Shown: piece by piece, positions 35,875 to 45,431 of the stretch
How positions within the stretch are numbered: position 1 is the stretch's first letter
Layout: each line of letters opens with the position of its first letter
Assembly (NCBI GenBank): GCA_019186825.1
Contig: JABARP010000001.1
Span: 1-64,000, forward strand
Source of the DNA: Pyrinomonadaceae bacterium
GTDB lineage: Bacteria; Acidobacteriota; Blastocatellia; Pyrinomonadales; Pyrinomonadaceae
DNA: 64,000 nt
Direction of reading: 5' to 3'
The notes under the pieces: model-generated
The model's database searches: none
What the model saw: the letters and a program-made list of their open reading frames with translations, nothing else
What the model was told of the DNA's origin: nothing
Program-made: the position numbers and the translations under genes

Positions 35875-36963
35875 CTACCCTTGGAGTTCGATCGCTTTGC
35901 CCGAGTTATTTGATTCGTGAGCAGCATCGATCACGCGTTGGACAGCCAGGCCGTCCTCGAAGGTCGCGGCATACTCGATCGCGGTCTTTCCATCCCGGAT
36001 CACCTCAACTATCTTCGGTGCAAAATTTACAAATCCGCGTGCAAAGCCCGTGTCGGCGATGCCCTCGATGGTTTCGCCGTCATCCGTTTCGACCATCTCC
36101 CAGCGTTTTTCGCCGCGTGGGGCAATAGAAAGTCCGCCTTTTGCATCCAGCTTCATCGAGCCTAGAGATCCGTGCAGTTCGAGAATGTTCTTGTAGCTAG
36201 GCCCTTCGGTCATTGAAAGGGAAACGACGCCGGTCGCATCTTGTGTCAAGCTTGAGTCGGCAAAACGCAGGACGAGATTCACTTCGTCATCGGAAGTGAC
36301 CTTCCGGGGCTCACCGTTCTTATCGACGCGCGTCTTGATCTGAGCTTCGAGCTGGCAGAAGACGCGGGAAATATGCGTCCCCAGAAGCCAGTTGAACGAA
36401 TCGATAACGTGCGAACCGATCGCGCCCAACGCTCCGCCGCCGGAATCAACATCCGACCACCAATTCCAGGCAACGTTCGGGTCGCCGCGATGAGGTGCTC
36501 GAAAGAATGCCTTGACGTGTCGGATCGTGCCGATCGTGTTTTCGCGGAGCATCGCGAATGCCTTCTGTCGGCCATCCTGGAAGCGAAGTTCGTGGTCGAT
36601 CAGAGCGAGCACGTTCTTGCCGCGTGCGGCTACACACATTTCATCAGCCTCAGCGACGCTCATCGCCATTGGCTTTTCGCAAAGTACGTGCTTATTGTTT
36701 TCGAGGGCAGCGAGCGTCATCTCGTGATGGTAGATCGGCGGCGTTGTGATGCACACGAGGTCAACTTGAGGATGGGCAACGGTCTCGCGCCAATCGGCGG
36801 TGAAATGTCCGGCACCGCTCGCCTCTGCCGTCGTCCGTGCATTCTCTAGCGAATGGCTCGCAACAGATGCGATGAACGCATCCTCAACCCGTTGGAACGC
36901 CGGGATCTGCGTTGTGCGTGCAAATCCGGTGCCGATGATCCCAATGCCGACCTTCTTGCTCAT
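35875..36963 (-). CDS. Gfo/Idh/MocA-family NAD(P)-dependent sugar oxidoreductase
   Basis: A 362-aa dehydrogenase. An N-terminal Rossmann domain contains GIGIIGTGFARTTQIPAF, the family dinucleotide site, and ALENNKHVLCEKPMAMSVAEADEM with the catalytic EKP lysine. The C-terminal alpha/beta domain includes WWSDVDSGGGALGAIGSHVIDSF with the conserved Asp and His. Substrate is probably a sugar or cyclitol. The start at 36963 is where homology begins. It converges on the GH5 gene with a single-base gap. Confidence 0.88.
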   Translation of the reverse strand: MSKKVGIGIIGTGFARTTQIPAFQRVEDAFIASVASHSLENARTTAEASGAGHFTADWRETVAHPQVDLVCITTPPIYHHEMTLAALENNKHVLCEKPMAMSVAEADEMCVAARGKNVLALIDHELRFQDGRQKAFAMLRENTIGTIRHVKAFFRAPHRGDPNVAWNWWSDVDSGGGALGAIGSHVIDSFNWLLGTHISRVFCQLEAQIKTRVDKNGEPRKVTSDDEVNLVLRFADSSLTQDATGVVSLSMTEGPSYKNILELHGSLGSMKLDAKGGLSIAPRGEKRWEMVETDDGETIEGIADTGFARGFVNFAPKIVEVIRDGKTAIEYAATFEDGLAVQRVIDAAHESNNSGKAIELQG

Positions 36964-37005
36964 ATATTTACAATTAAACCGAATATTGAACGCCAAAACA
37001 AAAAC

Positions 37006-37027
37006 GCCCGCTCGGAAAGAAGCGGGC
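37006..37027 (-). terminator. Rho-independent terminator for the PilZ gene
   Basis: GCCCGCT (37006-37012) pairs with AGCGGGC (37021-37027) across an 8-base loop. On the minus strand the stem is followed by GTTTTTGTTTT. It sits 25 bases beyond the stop of the PilZ gene and upstream of the oxidoreductase start. Confidence 0.8.
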
Positions 37028-37052
37028 CTCGTGAGGTAAGATCTTCGAACGA

Positions 37053-37532
37053 CTAATCAGTATTTGCCTTAACGGCGCGTGCTTGCGGTGACTTTCTCCG
37101 GCTGCCGTAGCGGACAAAATTCTCGTAGGCCTCGCGAGCGTTCTCGGTCATAGAAACGATCTTCGCCCCGATAAGATAACGATCGACCGAGAGATGTATC
37201 TCGGACTTTTCATATCGGCATCCCAAAACCTTCATCTCGATGCGGCCTCCGGGAAGGTCGATCTCGACGTTGAGCACCAGTTCGTGGCCGACGAAATACT
37301 TTTCCTGAATGCGTATTGCGGGCGTAAGGAATGCGATGCCGGTTCGGCTAAGGTCGACCGTCTCGCCGGCGACCGCGGCATTACGGGCGAGTTCTCGCTG
37401 GCGTGGATCGTCCACCTTTGGTTCGAACCAGACACGCATCGGTGCCGCATAGACACGGCGCGGAGCAACTAATCTTTCCGAAAGGGAGCGGCTAAACCTG
37501 TTTATGATCCTGCGAATCATCGTCTCATACAC
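37053..37532 (-). CDS. PilZ-domain protein
   Basis: A 159-aa cytoplasmic protein with one PilZ domain. An N-terminal basic stretch RRVYAAPMRVWF and VDLSRTGIAFLTP (the D/NxSxxG motif) together form the usual cyclic-di-GMP site, although the canonical RxxxR is only partly matched by RLVAPRR. A beta-barrel follows (ELVLNVEIDLPGG). It probably responds to cyclic-di-GMP; the target is unknown. The last 20 residues are basic and disordered-looking. Confidence 0.82.
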   Translation of the reverse strand: MYETMIRRIINRFSRSLSERLVAPRRVYAAPMRVWFEPKVDDPRQRELARNAAVAGETVDLSRTGIAFLTPAIRIQEKYFVGHELVLNVEIDLPGGRIEMKVLGCRYEKSEIHLSVDRYLIGAKIVSMTENAREAYENFVRYGSRRKSPQARAVKANTD

Positions 37533-37550
37533 TCCGGGCGAGTGCGCGTA

Positions 37551-38468
37551 TCAGGGCTTATCAGTGTTTGATTCGAGCGGTCTACCCTTGTTGTCCGCTC
37601 CACGAACGTGCGGAAGGCCGCCTTTATCGATCTCCAGGATGAACGACCGCTTGCCGGAACGCCCGTATTCAGCGGGTGTTGCCGTTGCGGTATAGCGTCT
37701 CTTGTTCTCAGACACGGTCATTGCGTAGTTGTAACCCGTCGAGGCACTCGACGTAATGTCCGGCGGCAGAAGGCCGGCGGTTATCAGTCCGTTAATATCG
37801 GTGACCGTGTTGTCGTGCGACATCGAATAGGCGACCTGCGCCTTTGCGATGCGCTCGAGCATTATCTTCGCCTCTTCCTCGTGGGTTTCGATGCGAAGGT
37901 TGTAAAAGTAGTTCTTGCCTTCTTTGCGGATCCGTTCTTCGGTCTGCGCGTCAGCGGTCTGGATGATCCAAACTCCATCGATACGTTTCAGCTCGATCTT
38001 CTGAAGCTTGTTGCGCGAATCGTCGTCCGGGTCGGGCAAGTTCGCGGTAACGGTCGCATTGTCGCCGGAGACGATCTCGCCGTTGATCTCGATCTCGGTC
38101 GGGATCGCACCCGCGATCGCCTCAAAATCAAGCGAAAAGTCCTTGAGCTCAGTGTCATTCAGGCTTTCGATCGCGGGCCGCAAATTCGTAAGGAACAACG
38201 CATCGCGGAACTTCTTTTCCCGCAGCAGCTTGTAAAAAGTACGCACCGTGTCGGCCGGGCCGCCCGTCTCGATCTCGATCGAGGCTCCGCGCGGAGCCCC
38301 AGGTTTCTCGGCAGCGACATTCGTGTTCGATGCGGACGAATTGGGTGCAGCGTCCTTAGATTCGGCGGTAGAACACGAGAAAGCCAATAAAACACTGGCC
38401 GAAAGTAAAGTCAGCACAGCACTCTTTGCAAACCTTAAGACCAAATTTTCGCTGACCTTAGCAGACAT
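37551..38468 (-). CDS. Lipoprotein with pilin-like C-terminal segment, unknown function
   Basis: A 305-aa exported protein. The start at 38468 gives a signal sequence with lipobox LLAFSC near residue 25, then a Ser/Asn/Ala linker. The middle (about 60-190) has a DUF4878-like lumazine/NTF2-type pattern (DTVRTFYKLLREKKFRDALFL). The C-terminal part (about 205-300) resembles the globular head of type IV pilin-like proteins (AKAQVAYSMSHDNTVTDI, GYNYAMTV). No function can be named. The upstream frame to 38570 runs through a terminator hairpin and is not used. Confidence 0.7.
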   Translation of the reverse strand: MSAKVSENLVLRFAKSAVLTLLSASVLLAFSCSTAESKDAAPNSSASNTNVAAEKPGAPRGASIEIETGGPADTVRTFYKLLREKKFRDALFLTNLRPAIESLNDTELKDFSLDFEAIAGAIPTEIEINGEIVSGDNATVTANLPDPDDDSRNKLQKIELKRIDGVWIIQTADAQTEERIRKEGKNYFYNLRIETHEEEAKIMLERIAKAQVAYSMSHDNTVTDINGLITAGLLPPDITSSASTGYNYAMTVSENKRRYTATATPAEYGRSGKRSFILEIDKGGLPHVRGADNKGRPLESNTDKP

Positions 38469-38516
38469 TTCGGAATCGGGTGAAGCTCCTGGGGTCTTTG
38501 GAGCCAAAAAGATAAA

Positions 38517-38551
38517 GCGACACGCTTTACCTCGACAGTATAGCGTGTCGC
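38517..38551 (-). terminator. Rho-independent terminator after the OPT transporter gene
   Basis: Perfect 10-bp arms GCGACACGCT (38517-38526) and AGCGTGTCGC (38542-38551), 15-base loop, followed on the minus strand by TTTATCTTTTTT. It lies 23 bases after the OPT stop. A second partial hairpin (AAAACACT / AGTGTTTT) overlaps the OPT stop region. Confidence 0.8.
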
Positions 38552-38573
38552 GCAAACTAAAGTAAAACACTTT

Positions 38574-40904
38574 TTAATCGAGTGTTTTGCCTTTTAACCA
38601 AAGTTCACGGCCAACAAGGTAAAGGATCACCGCCAGGCCGAGGAACGGCATGATGCCGAGCAGGTCTGCGGCTCCGCCCGCAAAGAACGGATTTGTCCCC
38701 TCGGACCATTTCTCCATTCCTTCCTGGAAGTGCTTCAACGACGGTACCACCGCGAAGACCGCGATCAAAATACCTGCGATAGCCCCACCAGCAATGTAGC
38801 CGGAAGCGAGAAGAACGCCGTTCGATTTGTCGGTCTCGGCGGTGATCTGATCCTCGGTCAGGTTCTTGCCGGCGAGCTTGCGCCGCAGGAAGATATCAAC
38901 GAGATACCGAACGATACCGCCGATAAAGATGGGTGATGAGGTCGAGATCGGCAAGTAGATACCGACCGCGAACGCGAGCGAAGGAACGCCGCATAGCTCG
39001 AGTACGACGGCGAGCATCGCGCCGAGGATGACAAGGCCCCATGGCAGATTCTGGCCAAGCACACCCTTGATAATGTAGCTCATCAGGGTCGCTTTCGGAG
39101 CATCATACCGTTCGAGTGGACGGCCGTCATCGTCAACCTTCAAGATGCCGTTAATGCCCGGATCGACGAAATAAACTGGGCGTCCCTGATCGTTGACGAG
39201 GTATTTTCCTACCTGGCCATCCTTCGGTTCGGTGTTTTGCCAGACGCGATACGTAGCGGTGTCGGTCTCGCCATACTTTCCGCCGACGTGCTCCGACTGA
39301 TACTTACCGTCTTGACGGAAGAGCTTGTCTTCGGTGAGGACGAGCTTTGCTTCCGGCGAGTCAGCAGCAACCTTTTGATAATAGGTCCGCGAGCTATTCA
39401 GAAAGATCAGAAGGGAGCCGAGCACTAGTGCCGAGCATAGTGCTCCGACGAGGATCGCGATCTGTTGACGCCATGGCGTACCGCCGACCCAGAATCCCGT
39501 TTTAAGGTCCTGCGAGGTCGTGCCGCCATTCGACGAAGCGATACAAACGATACCACCGATCGAGAGAGCCGTGACGAAGTACGGATCAGGGGCTGTCCAA
39601 CCGAGTCCGAGGAACACCAGACAGGTGATCAAGAGCGTTGCGACCGTCATTCCGGAGATAGGGTTTGATGACGAACCGATCTCGCCCGTAAGCCGCGACG
39701 ACACGGTCACGAACAGGAAGCCGAGAACGAGTATGAGCAAGGCACCGAAAAATGAGACGAACGGATGAACAAAAATGCTCAGTCCCAGCTGCGGGAAGAG
39801 AAGGATCGCTGCGAGAAGGCCGATCATTCCTGCGGCCACCCATTTCATCGAAATATCTCTGTCGGTTCGCGGCACGCTATCGCCGTTCGCCTCAGAGCCG
39901 CCGCGAAGGTCGGCCAATCCGGCCCTAAGCCCGTGGATGATGGTCGGCAGACTGCGTGCGAGCGAGATGATCCCCGCCATTGCGACGGCACCTGCACCGA
40001 TATAAAGCACGTATGCACTCCGGATACCTGAGGGTGAAAGCTCAGCGATGGTCTTGCTCAATTCGGGTGCGATGGGCGTTGTGACTGCCGAGCCGAAGAG
40101 TTTGATCATCGGGATGAGGACGAGGTAAGAGAGTACGCCGCCGCCCATCATCAGGCCTGCGACTCGTGGGCCGATAATATATCCGACACCGAGCAACGTC
40201 GGGTCATTGTCGGAATTGATCGTACCGCCGTTATATCCGGCTTTTGAGAAGTCGTAACCCGGTGATTCTTTCCAGAAGAAGAGCACCTTCATTATCGAGT
40301 TGAACAAGAACCCGAAGATGAATCCGATCGTGATGATCTTGCCGCCCTGCAGAGCAGCATTGTCGTCACCCGCGATGTGGGATTCAGTCGATGCGTCTCG
40401 CGACTCTTTTGAGGCCCCGGCCTTTAAGACTTCGGCGCAGGCCGTGCCCTCAGGATACTTCAAGTACCCGTGCTGATCTTTGATGAGAGCGCGTCTGAGC
40501 GGGATCATCATCAAGATGCCTAAGAGTCCGCCCATCACGGCAACGAGCATCACACGCGTCAGCTCGAGCTCGAAGCCGAGGATCATAATTGCGGGCATCG
40601 TTACACCGATACCAAATGCAATGGATTCGCCGGCGCTTCCGGCCGTCTGCATTATGTTCGTCTCGAGGATGGTCGCGTCGCGCATACCGATCTTCGACAA
40701 AAGCCTGAAAAGCGTGATCGCGATGACCGCCACCGGGATCGATGCCGACACGGTAAGTCCGGTCTTTAAGACAAGGTAAAGCGATGATGCTCCAAAGATG
40801 ACCCCCAAGATAGAACCGACAAGCAGCGGAAGCGGCGTCAACTCACGCAAATTTGCCGAATCGGGGATATATGGACGAAAGGTTTTTAGAAACGGGTTCT
40901 CCAT
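38574..40904 (-). CDS. OPT family oligopeptide transporter
   Basis: A 776-aa inner-membrane transporter with about 16 helices. OPT hallmarks seen: REFTPLPLL-like N-terminus (here LRELTPLPLLVGSILGVIFG), SAGESIAFGIGVTMPAIMI, RRALIKDQHGYLKYPEGTACAEVL, and the C-terminal GVPSLAFAVGIYLPISTSSPIFIGG followed by ASGYIAGGAIAGI. A hydrophilic insert at about 505-585 lies outside the membrane. Substrates of bacterial OPT members are peptides or metal-chelate complexes. Monocistronic, with its own terminator. Confidence 0.93.
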   Translation of the reverse strand: MENPFLKTFRPYIPDSANLRELTPLPLLVGSILGVIFGASSLYLVLKTGLTVSASIPVAVIAITLFRLLSKIGMRDATILETNIMQTAGSAGESIAFGIGVTMPAIMILGFELELTRVMLVAVMGGLLGILMMIPLRRALIKDQHGYLKYPEGTACAEVLKAGASKESRDASTESHIAGDDNAALQGGKIITIGFIFGFLFNSIMKVLFFWKESPGYDFSKAGYNGGTINSDNDPTLLGVGYIIGPRVAGLMMGGGVLSYLVLIPMIKLFGSAVTTPIAPELSKTIAELSPSGIRSAYVLYIGAGAVAMAGIISLARSLPTIIHGLRAGLADLRGGSEANGDSVPRTDRDISMKWVAAGMIGLLAAILLFPQLGLSIFVHPFVSFFGALLILVLGFLFVTVSSRLTGEIGSSSNPISGMTVATLLITCLVFLGLGWTAPDPYFVTALSIGGIVCIASSNGGTTSQDLKTGFWVGGTPWRQQIAILVGALCSALVLGSLLIFLNSSRTYYQKVAADSPEAKLVLTEDKLFRQDGKYQSEHVGGKYGETDTATYRVWQNTEPKDGQVGKYLVNDQGRPVYFVDPGINGILKVDDDGRPLERYDAPKATLMSYIIKGVLGQNLPWGLVILGAMLAVVLELCGVPSLAFAVGIYLPISTSSPIFIGGIVRYLVDIFLRRKLAGKNLTEDQITAETDKSNGVLLASGYIAGGAIAGILIAVFAVVPSLKHFQEGMEKWSEGTNPFFAGGAADLLGIMPFLGLAVILYLVGRELWLKGKTLD

Positions 40905-41036
40905 CCTAAACGAGATCTCCTATTTTATTGCTGACAGACAAATCAAAGGGGAAAGTGCTCTCGGAAATGTACCTTGCCTTGGCTTCGGAATCAAGTATTT
41001 AAGGCAACAAAACGCGATTTTGGGCCGGGACCTCGA

Positions 41037-42608
41037 TCAGTGTGCGCCGGCTACGGGCCTCGCATTTCTCACCTTTTTGAACAAGCTCACTGCCGGAACG
41101 CACAATGCGCTCAGTACGGTCAGTATCCAAAAAACGTCATTATATGCGAGGACAGCAGCCTGGCGGGCGATCAATTGATAGATAAGGGCGTATGCGTTAG
41201 AAGCATCAGTGCCCGGCCCAGAGCCGCCTCCAAGAGCCTTCTGGATCGCGGCGACGGCTTGCAGGAACGCCGGGTTGTACTGATTTGCGTGTTCGGTCAG
41301 GACGCTTAGATGGACCTGCTGGCTGCGGACTAGCAAGGTCGTCATAACGGCGATACCGATGCTGCCGCCTGTATTCCTCATAAGGTTGTAAACACCGGTC
41401 GCGTTGCCGATATCCCGCTGCGGGAGCGTTGCGACCGACAAGGTCGTGAGCGGCACGAAAACAAACCCCAAAGCAAAGCCGCTGACGATCATCGGGATCA
41501 CGATGCTGCTCATCGAAATGTCTAAACTAAGTCCCGTGAAAAGATAGATCGAATAGGAGAGCAAACCAAAGCCGAAAAGGATCAGGTATCGCGTATCGAC
41601 CTTTGGGATCAGGCGTCCGACGAAGACCATTGAAATGATCGCTCCGATACCACGTGGACTTACAGCTTCGCCGCTAAGGACCGCCGGATAACCGAGAAGG
41701 GTTTGAAGAAATAACGGCAGCAGTGCGGTCGTTGCATACAGTACGGTGCCGACCGTCGCGATCATTCCGCACGCGACCGCAAAATTCCGGTTCAGAAAGA
41801 CCCGCAGATTGACGATCGGCTCCGGCGTGTAGATCTCCCAAATGACGAAGGAAAGGAGCGAAAGAGCCGAAACCGCCGCTGTAAAGCAGATCAGCGACGA
41901 CTCGAACCAATCCCGTTGTTCACCGAGATCGAGCGTGAGTTCGAGCGCGCCGAGGCCAAGGGCCATCAGGCCAAAGCCGGTATAGTCGATCTTTCCGGGC
42001 TTCTCATTTTTCAGATACGGCGGGTCTTCAACGAACGAGTTCGCCATGAATGCGGCAAGAGCTCCGATCGGCAAGTTGATGTAAAAGATCCATCGCCATG
42101 AATAATTATCCGTGATCCAACCGCCGAGCGTCGGGCCGATGATAGGTGCAACGACGATGCCCATTCCATAGAGAGCCATTGCTGCACCGCGTTTCTCGGG
42201 TGGAAAGCTCTCAAGAAGGACCGCTTGCGCGATCGGCTGAAGAGCGCCGCCACCCATGCCCTGAAGCACTCGCGCGATGATCAATATCGCCAGGCTTGGC
42301 GCCGCTCCGCACAGAGCCGATGCGAGCGTGAACAATCCGATACAAATGATCAGGAATCGTTTTCGGCCAATGTAACGGCTGATCCAGCTTGTCGCGGGCA
42401 GGATGATCGCGTTCGAGATGAGATAGCTTGTGAGTACCCAGGTAGCTTCTTCCGTTGTTGCGGAGAGATTGCCGGCAATGTGCGGTAGCGCCACGTTCGC
42501 AACCGACGTGTCGAGGATCTCCATTACGGTCGCAAGCATCACCGAGACCGCGACGAGCCACGGATTAAAGCTTGGGACCCATTGTTGATGAATGTCTTCG
42601 CCAGGCAT
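41037..42608 (-). CDS. emrB: DHA2-family MFS drug efflux permease (EmrB type)
   Basis: A 523-aa, 14-helix major facilitator. ATVMEILDTSVANVALPHIAGNL is the DHA2 helix-1 motif D1, RYIGRKRFLIICIGLF the A-type loop between helices 2 and 3, and RVLQGMGGGALQPIAQAVLLE plus GPTLGGWITDNYSWRWIFYINLPIG the C-motif antiporter signature. It exports drugs or other hydrophobic compounds with proton exchange and pairs with the adaptor encoded immediately upstream (stop/start overlap TGATG). Confidence 0.93.
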   Translation of the reverse strand: MPGEDIHQQWVPSFNPWLVAVSVMLATVMEILDTSVANVALPHIAGNLSATTEEATWVLTSYLISNAIILPATSWISRYIGRKRFLIICIGLFTLASALCGAAPSLAILIIARVLQGMGGGALQPIAQAVLLESFPPEKRGAAMALYGMGIVVAPIIGPTLGGWITDNYSWRWIFYINLPIGALAAFMANSFVEDPPYLKNEKPGKIDYTGFGLMALGLGALELTLDLGEQRDWFESSLICFTAAVSALSLLSFVIWEIYTPEPIVNLRVFLNRNFAVACGMIATVGTVLYATTALLPLFLQTLLGYPAVLSGEAVSPRGIGAIISMVFVGRLIPKVDTRYLILFGFGLLSYSIYLFTGLSLDISMSSIVIPMIVSGFALGFVFVPLTTLSVATLPQRDIGNATGVYNLMRNTGGSIGIAVMTTLLVRSQQVHLSVLTEHANQYNPAFLQAVAAIQKALGGGSGPGTDASNAYALIYQLIARQAAVLAYNDVFWILTVLSALCVPAVSLFKKVRNARPVAGAH

Positions 42609-43996
42609 CAGCGGACCTTGACCGACGGCTCGACACTCATACCCGGTGCAAGAAGATGAACCTTATCGGGCGGCGAATCAAAAACGATCTTGACCGGCAG
42701 ACGCTGCACGACCTTTACGAAGTTCCCGCTTGCGTTCTCGGGCGGCAGGAGGCTGAACCGCGAGCCTGTTCCTGCCTGAAAGCTCTCGACCTTTCCGCGA
42801 AAGCTCTCGTTCGGATACGCATCGACCTTTATATAGACCGTCTGCCCGACACGCATCTCTTCTAGCTGCGTTTCTTTGAAATTAGCGATCACCCAAACTT
42901 CATTTGAACGTGAGAGGGCCATCAATGGCGTTCCGACCTGCACGAGTTGGCCGACGAGCACGTTCTTTTTTGTAACGTAGCCATCTTCGGGAGCGGTGAT
43001 CTTTGTGTACGAGAGGTCGAGCTCTGCCTGGTGAACAGCGGCTTCTGCTGCGGTCTGCGCGGCAAGTGCGGTTGCGACCTGCGATTCGCTTACATCGACC
43101 TGCTGCGGCCCGGTATCGGCCTGTTGCAGACGGCCTTTTGATTCGCCAAGTTGTGCGCGGCTAACATCAATACCCGCAAGCGACTGACGGTAATTCTCAT
43201 TCGCGGTCGCGACGCCGGCGCGTGCCTCATTTACCCTCGAATTTGCGCTATCAACGGCTTTTTGGGCCGCGTCATAACGCGAACGGGCATTTTGCAGAGC
43301 GTTGCGGGCTTGGTCTAGCGACTGCTGCGAGATATCGCCTTTTGAAAACAGAGCTTCTCTGCGTTTGAACTCAAGCTCGGCGAGACGCATATCCGCCTCC
43401 GGCTGCGCGACCTGTGCACGTGCTTTAGCGAGCTCTGCAAGAGCTGTTTTAACTGCTGCTTCTGCCTGCGTAACCTGTGAACGCCGGCTTGCGGCTGCAA
43501 GCTGACTTTGCTCGACCGCACTTTTTGTTGTCGCAACGTTGGAGCTTGCCTGGACCCGTGTCGCCTTTGTCGAACTCTTCGTCAACGTTGCGCTTGCGAC
43601 GGCCTTTTGGTACTGGCTTCTGGCGTTTTCGAGATCGGCCTTTGCCTTTTCGAGTTTGACTTCGAGGTCGGCCGTCTCAAGTTCGACAAGCAGATCGCCT
43701 TTGTGTACGAGCTGATTGCTCTCGACATAGACCTTGGCGACATAAGCCGAAACTTTCGGGCTTATCTGAACGACGTCGCCATCGATGAAAGCATCGTCGG
43801 TCGATTCGAACTGGCGTGCATAGAGCCAGTATACGAACCCTGCAAGGGCAGCAACCAACAGAACAGAACCTCCGATAATAAAGATCCGCCGCCGCTTGCC
43901 GTTAGGCTTCGGCTGGGCAGCTTCGTCTTTTTCTTCGGTCTCGCCTGCGGGTTCGTTTTCTTCCGGATGGTCAGTATTGCTTTCTTCGGTCATCAA
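42608..43996 (-). CDS. emrA: HlyD-family membrane fusion protein (EmrA type)
   Basis: A 462-aa periplasmic adaptor. A charged cytoplasmic N-terminus, one helix at about 37-57, a lipoyl half-domain (FIDGDVVQISPKVSAYVAKVYV), a long Ala/Gln/Glu-rich coiled coil (about 110-300) longer than in E. coli EmrA, the second lipoyl half (ITAPEDGYVTKKNVLVGQLVQVG) and a beta-barrel to the end. It links the EmrB permease to an outer-membrane channel, which is not encoded here. A palindromic operator-like site lies just upstream. Confidence 0.92.
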   Translation of the reverse strand: MMTEESNTDHPEENEPAGETEEKDEAAQPKPNGKRRRIFIIGGSVLLVAALAGFVYWLYARQFESTDDAFIDGDVVQISPKVSAYVAKVYVESNQLVHKGDLLVELETADLEVKLEKAKADLENARSQYQKAVASATLTKSSTKATRVQASSNVATTKSAVEQSQLAAASRRSQVTQAEAAVKTALAELAKARAQVAQPEADMRLAELEFKRREALFSKGDISQQSLDQARNALQNARSRYDAAQKAVDSANSRVNEARAGVATANENYRQSLAGIDVSRAQLGESKGRLQQADTGPQQVDVSESQVATALAAQTAAEAAVHQAELDLSYTKITAPEDGYVTKKNVLVGQLVQVGTPLMALSRSNEVWVIANFKETQLEEMRVGQTVYIKVDAYPNESFRGKVESFQAGTGSRFSLLPPENASGNFVKVVQRLPVKIVFDSPPDKVHLLAPGMSVEPSVKVR

Positions 43997-44013
43997 TTTC
44001 GCTTGATCGCTTC

Positions 44014-44033
44014 GTTAGTAAGTAATCACTAAC
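44014..44033. promoter_or_regulatory. TetR-type operator candidate upstream of emrAB
   Basis: GTTAGT (44014-44019) and ACTAAC (44028-44033) around an 8-base centre, 17 bases upstream of emrA. This spacing and TTAGT core are like TetR-family operators of efflux operons. No regulator gene lies within the window. Confidence 0.5.
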
Positions 44034-44133
44034 TTTGCAAAATCTCCGTATTTTTGTCAATGGGAACCGCAGCGGCGAATATCCAATGAGGGGCCGTCCT
44101 TGTTATCATCATATACCTTGGCCGGCAGGTAAT

Positions 44134-45423
44134 ATGAAAGCAGACACTAGCTGCAACGTTTTAGAAACGCGGTTTGAGAACGGATTGACGGTGCTGACCG
44201 ACCACATGGAAGGTGTGCGTTCTGCAACGCTCAGCTTTCTCTATCGCGTTGGTGCAAGGTGCGAATCTGCGGAATGGCACGGCGTCAGTCATTTCATCGA
44301 ACACGCAGTGTTTAAGGGCACGCGACGCCGTTCGACGCTTGATATTGCGATCGAGCAGGACCGGCTTGGCGGAAATTTCGATGCGTTCACAACGCATGAA
44401 GAAACGGGCTTTGTGATGAAGGTCGTTGACGAGAAAGTCGATAAGGCATTTGACCTGATGTCCGATATGCTCTCGGAGCCGCGATTTCTTTCGCAGGATC
44501 TCGAGGCTGAGCAGAACGTCATCATCGAAGAGATGAAGATGACCGAAGATGCTCCGGAAGAGCAGCTTGGCGAGATCTTCAACGCCGCGTTCTTTCCTGA
44601 AAATGGCCTTGGAAGGCCGATCGTTGGTACGGCCGAATCCGTCAGGACGTTCAACTCCGAACGCACGCGCGAGTATTTCGAACGCACGTTCACGCCCGAA
44701 AATCTGATCATAACGGCGGCCGGCAGCATCGATCACGAAAAGATCGTTGAGTTAAGCGAGAATGCCTTCGGCAAGCGACAGCGCGGAACTTCCGGCGACA
44801 ACCTCAAGTTCTCAAAACCCGTTACGGCCACACCATTTATCGTCAAACATCGCGGCGACCTCGAACAAGCGCATTTCGTGCTTGCAACTCCATTCCCATC
44901 CGCTCGCGACGACCGACGTTACGCGGCAGACCTTCTTGCAAACATCATCGGTGGCGGTACGTCGAGCCGCATCTGGCAGTCAATACGCGAGGAACGCGGA
45001 CTTGCATACAGCGTCGGGTCGGCGGCAACGCTGTACCAGGACGTCGGCGTTTTTGCGCTGTTCGCTGCGACCTCGCCCGAGCAGACGCGCGAGGCGATCG
45101 ATCTGAGTATCGCTGAACTTCGGTCAATCGTGCGCGAAGGCATAACTGCAGACGAGCTTGAGCTTGCGAAGGATACAGCTCGTGCATCGATACTCTTGAG
45201 TCTCGAAGATTCTCTCTCAAGGGCGGCATCGGCGGCGGGACAGGAATTGACCTTTGGCCGTCAGATCTCGGTCGAAGAGACGCTTGAGAATATCGGGAAA
45301 GTTACCGCAGAACAGATCCTCGAGATCGCACACGAATTCTTTCGCTCGGAGCACATCGCGTTTGCCGCTCTCGGCGATCTAAAAGGAAAGGGTTTAGAAC
45401 GCGGCCAGTTGGTTTTAGAGTGA
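44134..45423 (+). CDS. M16 family zinc peptidase (processing peptidase-like)
   Basis: A 429-aa protein. The inverted zinc motif HFIEHAVFKGTRRRS (HxxEH) and downstream Glu in EAEQNVIIEEMKM complete the active site. AHFVLATPFPSARD and NIIGGGTSSRIWQSIREERGLAYSVGS form the C-terminal inactive half. It is the single-chain (about 420-aa) M16B type, as in Bacillus MlpA/YmxG. Cleaves peptides, possibly of proteins in transit. The start at 44134 is chosen from homology and GGCAGG upstream. Confidence 0.92.
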   Translation: MKADTSCNVLETRFENGLTVLTDHMEGVRSATLSFLYRVGARCESAEWHGVSHFIEHAVFKGTRRRSTLDIAIEQDRLGGNFDAFTTHEETGFVMKVVDEKVDKAFDLMSDMLSEPRFLSQDLEAEQNVIIEEMKMTEDAPEEQLGEIFNAAFFPENGLGRPIVGTAESVRTFNSERTREYFERTFTPENLIITAAGSIDHEKIVELSENAFGKRQRGTSGDNLKFSKPVTATPFIVKHRGDLEQAHFVLATPFPSARDDRRYAADLLANIIGGGTSSRIWQSIREERGLAYSVGSAATLYQDVGVFALFAATSPEQTREAIDLSIAELRSIVREGITADELELAKDTARASILLSLEDSLSRAASAAGQELTFGRQISVEETLENIGKVTAEQILEIAHEFFRSEHIAFAALGDLKGKGLERGQLVLE

Positions 45424-45431
45424 CCTTTCAG

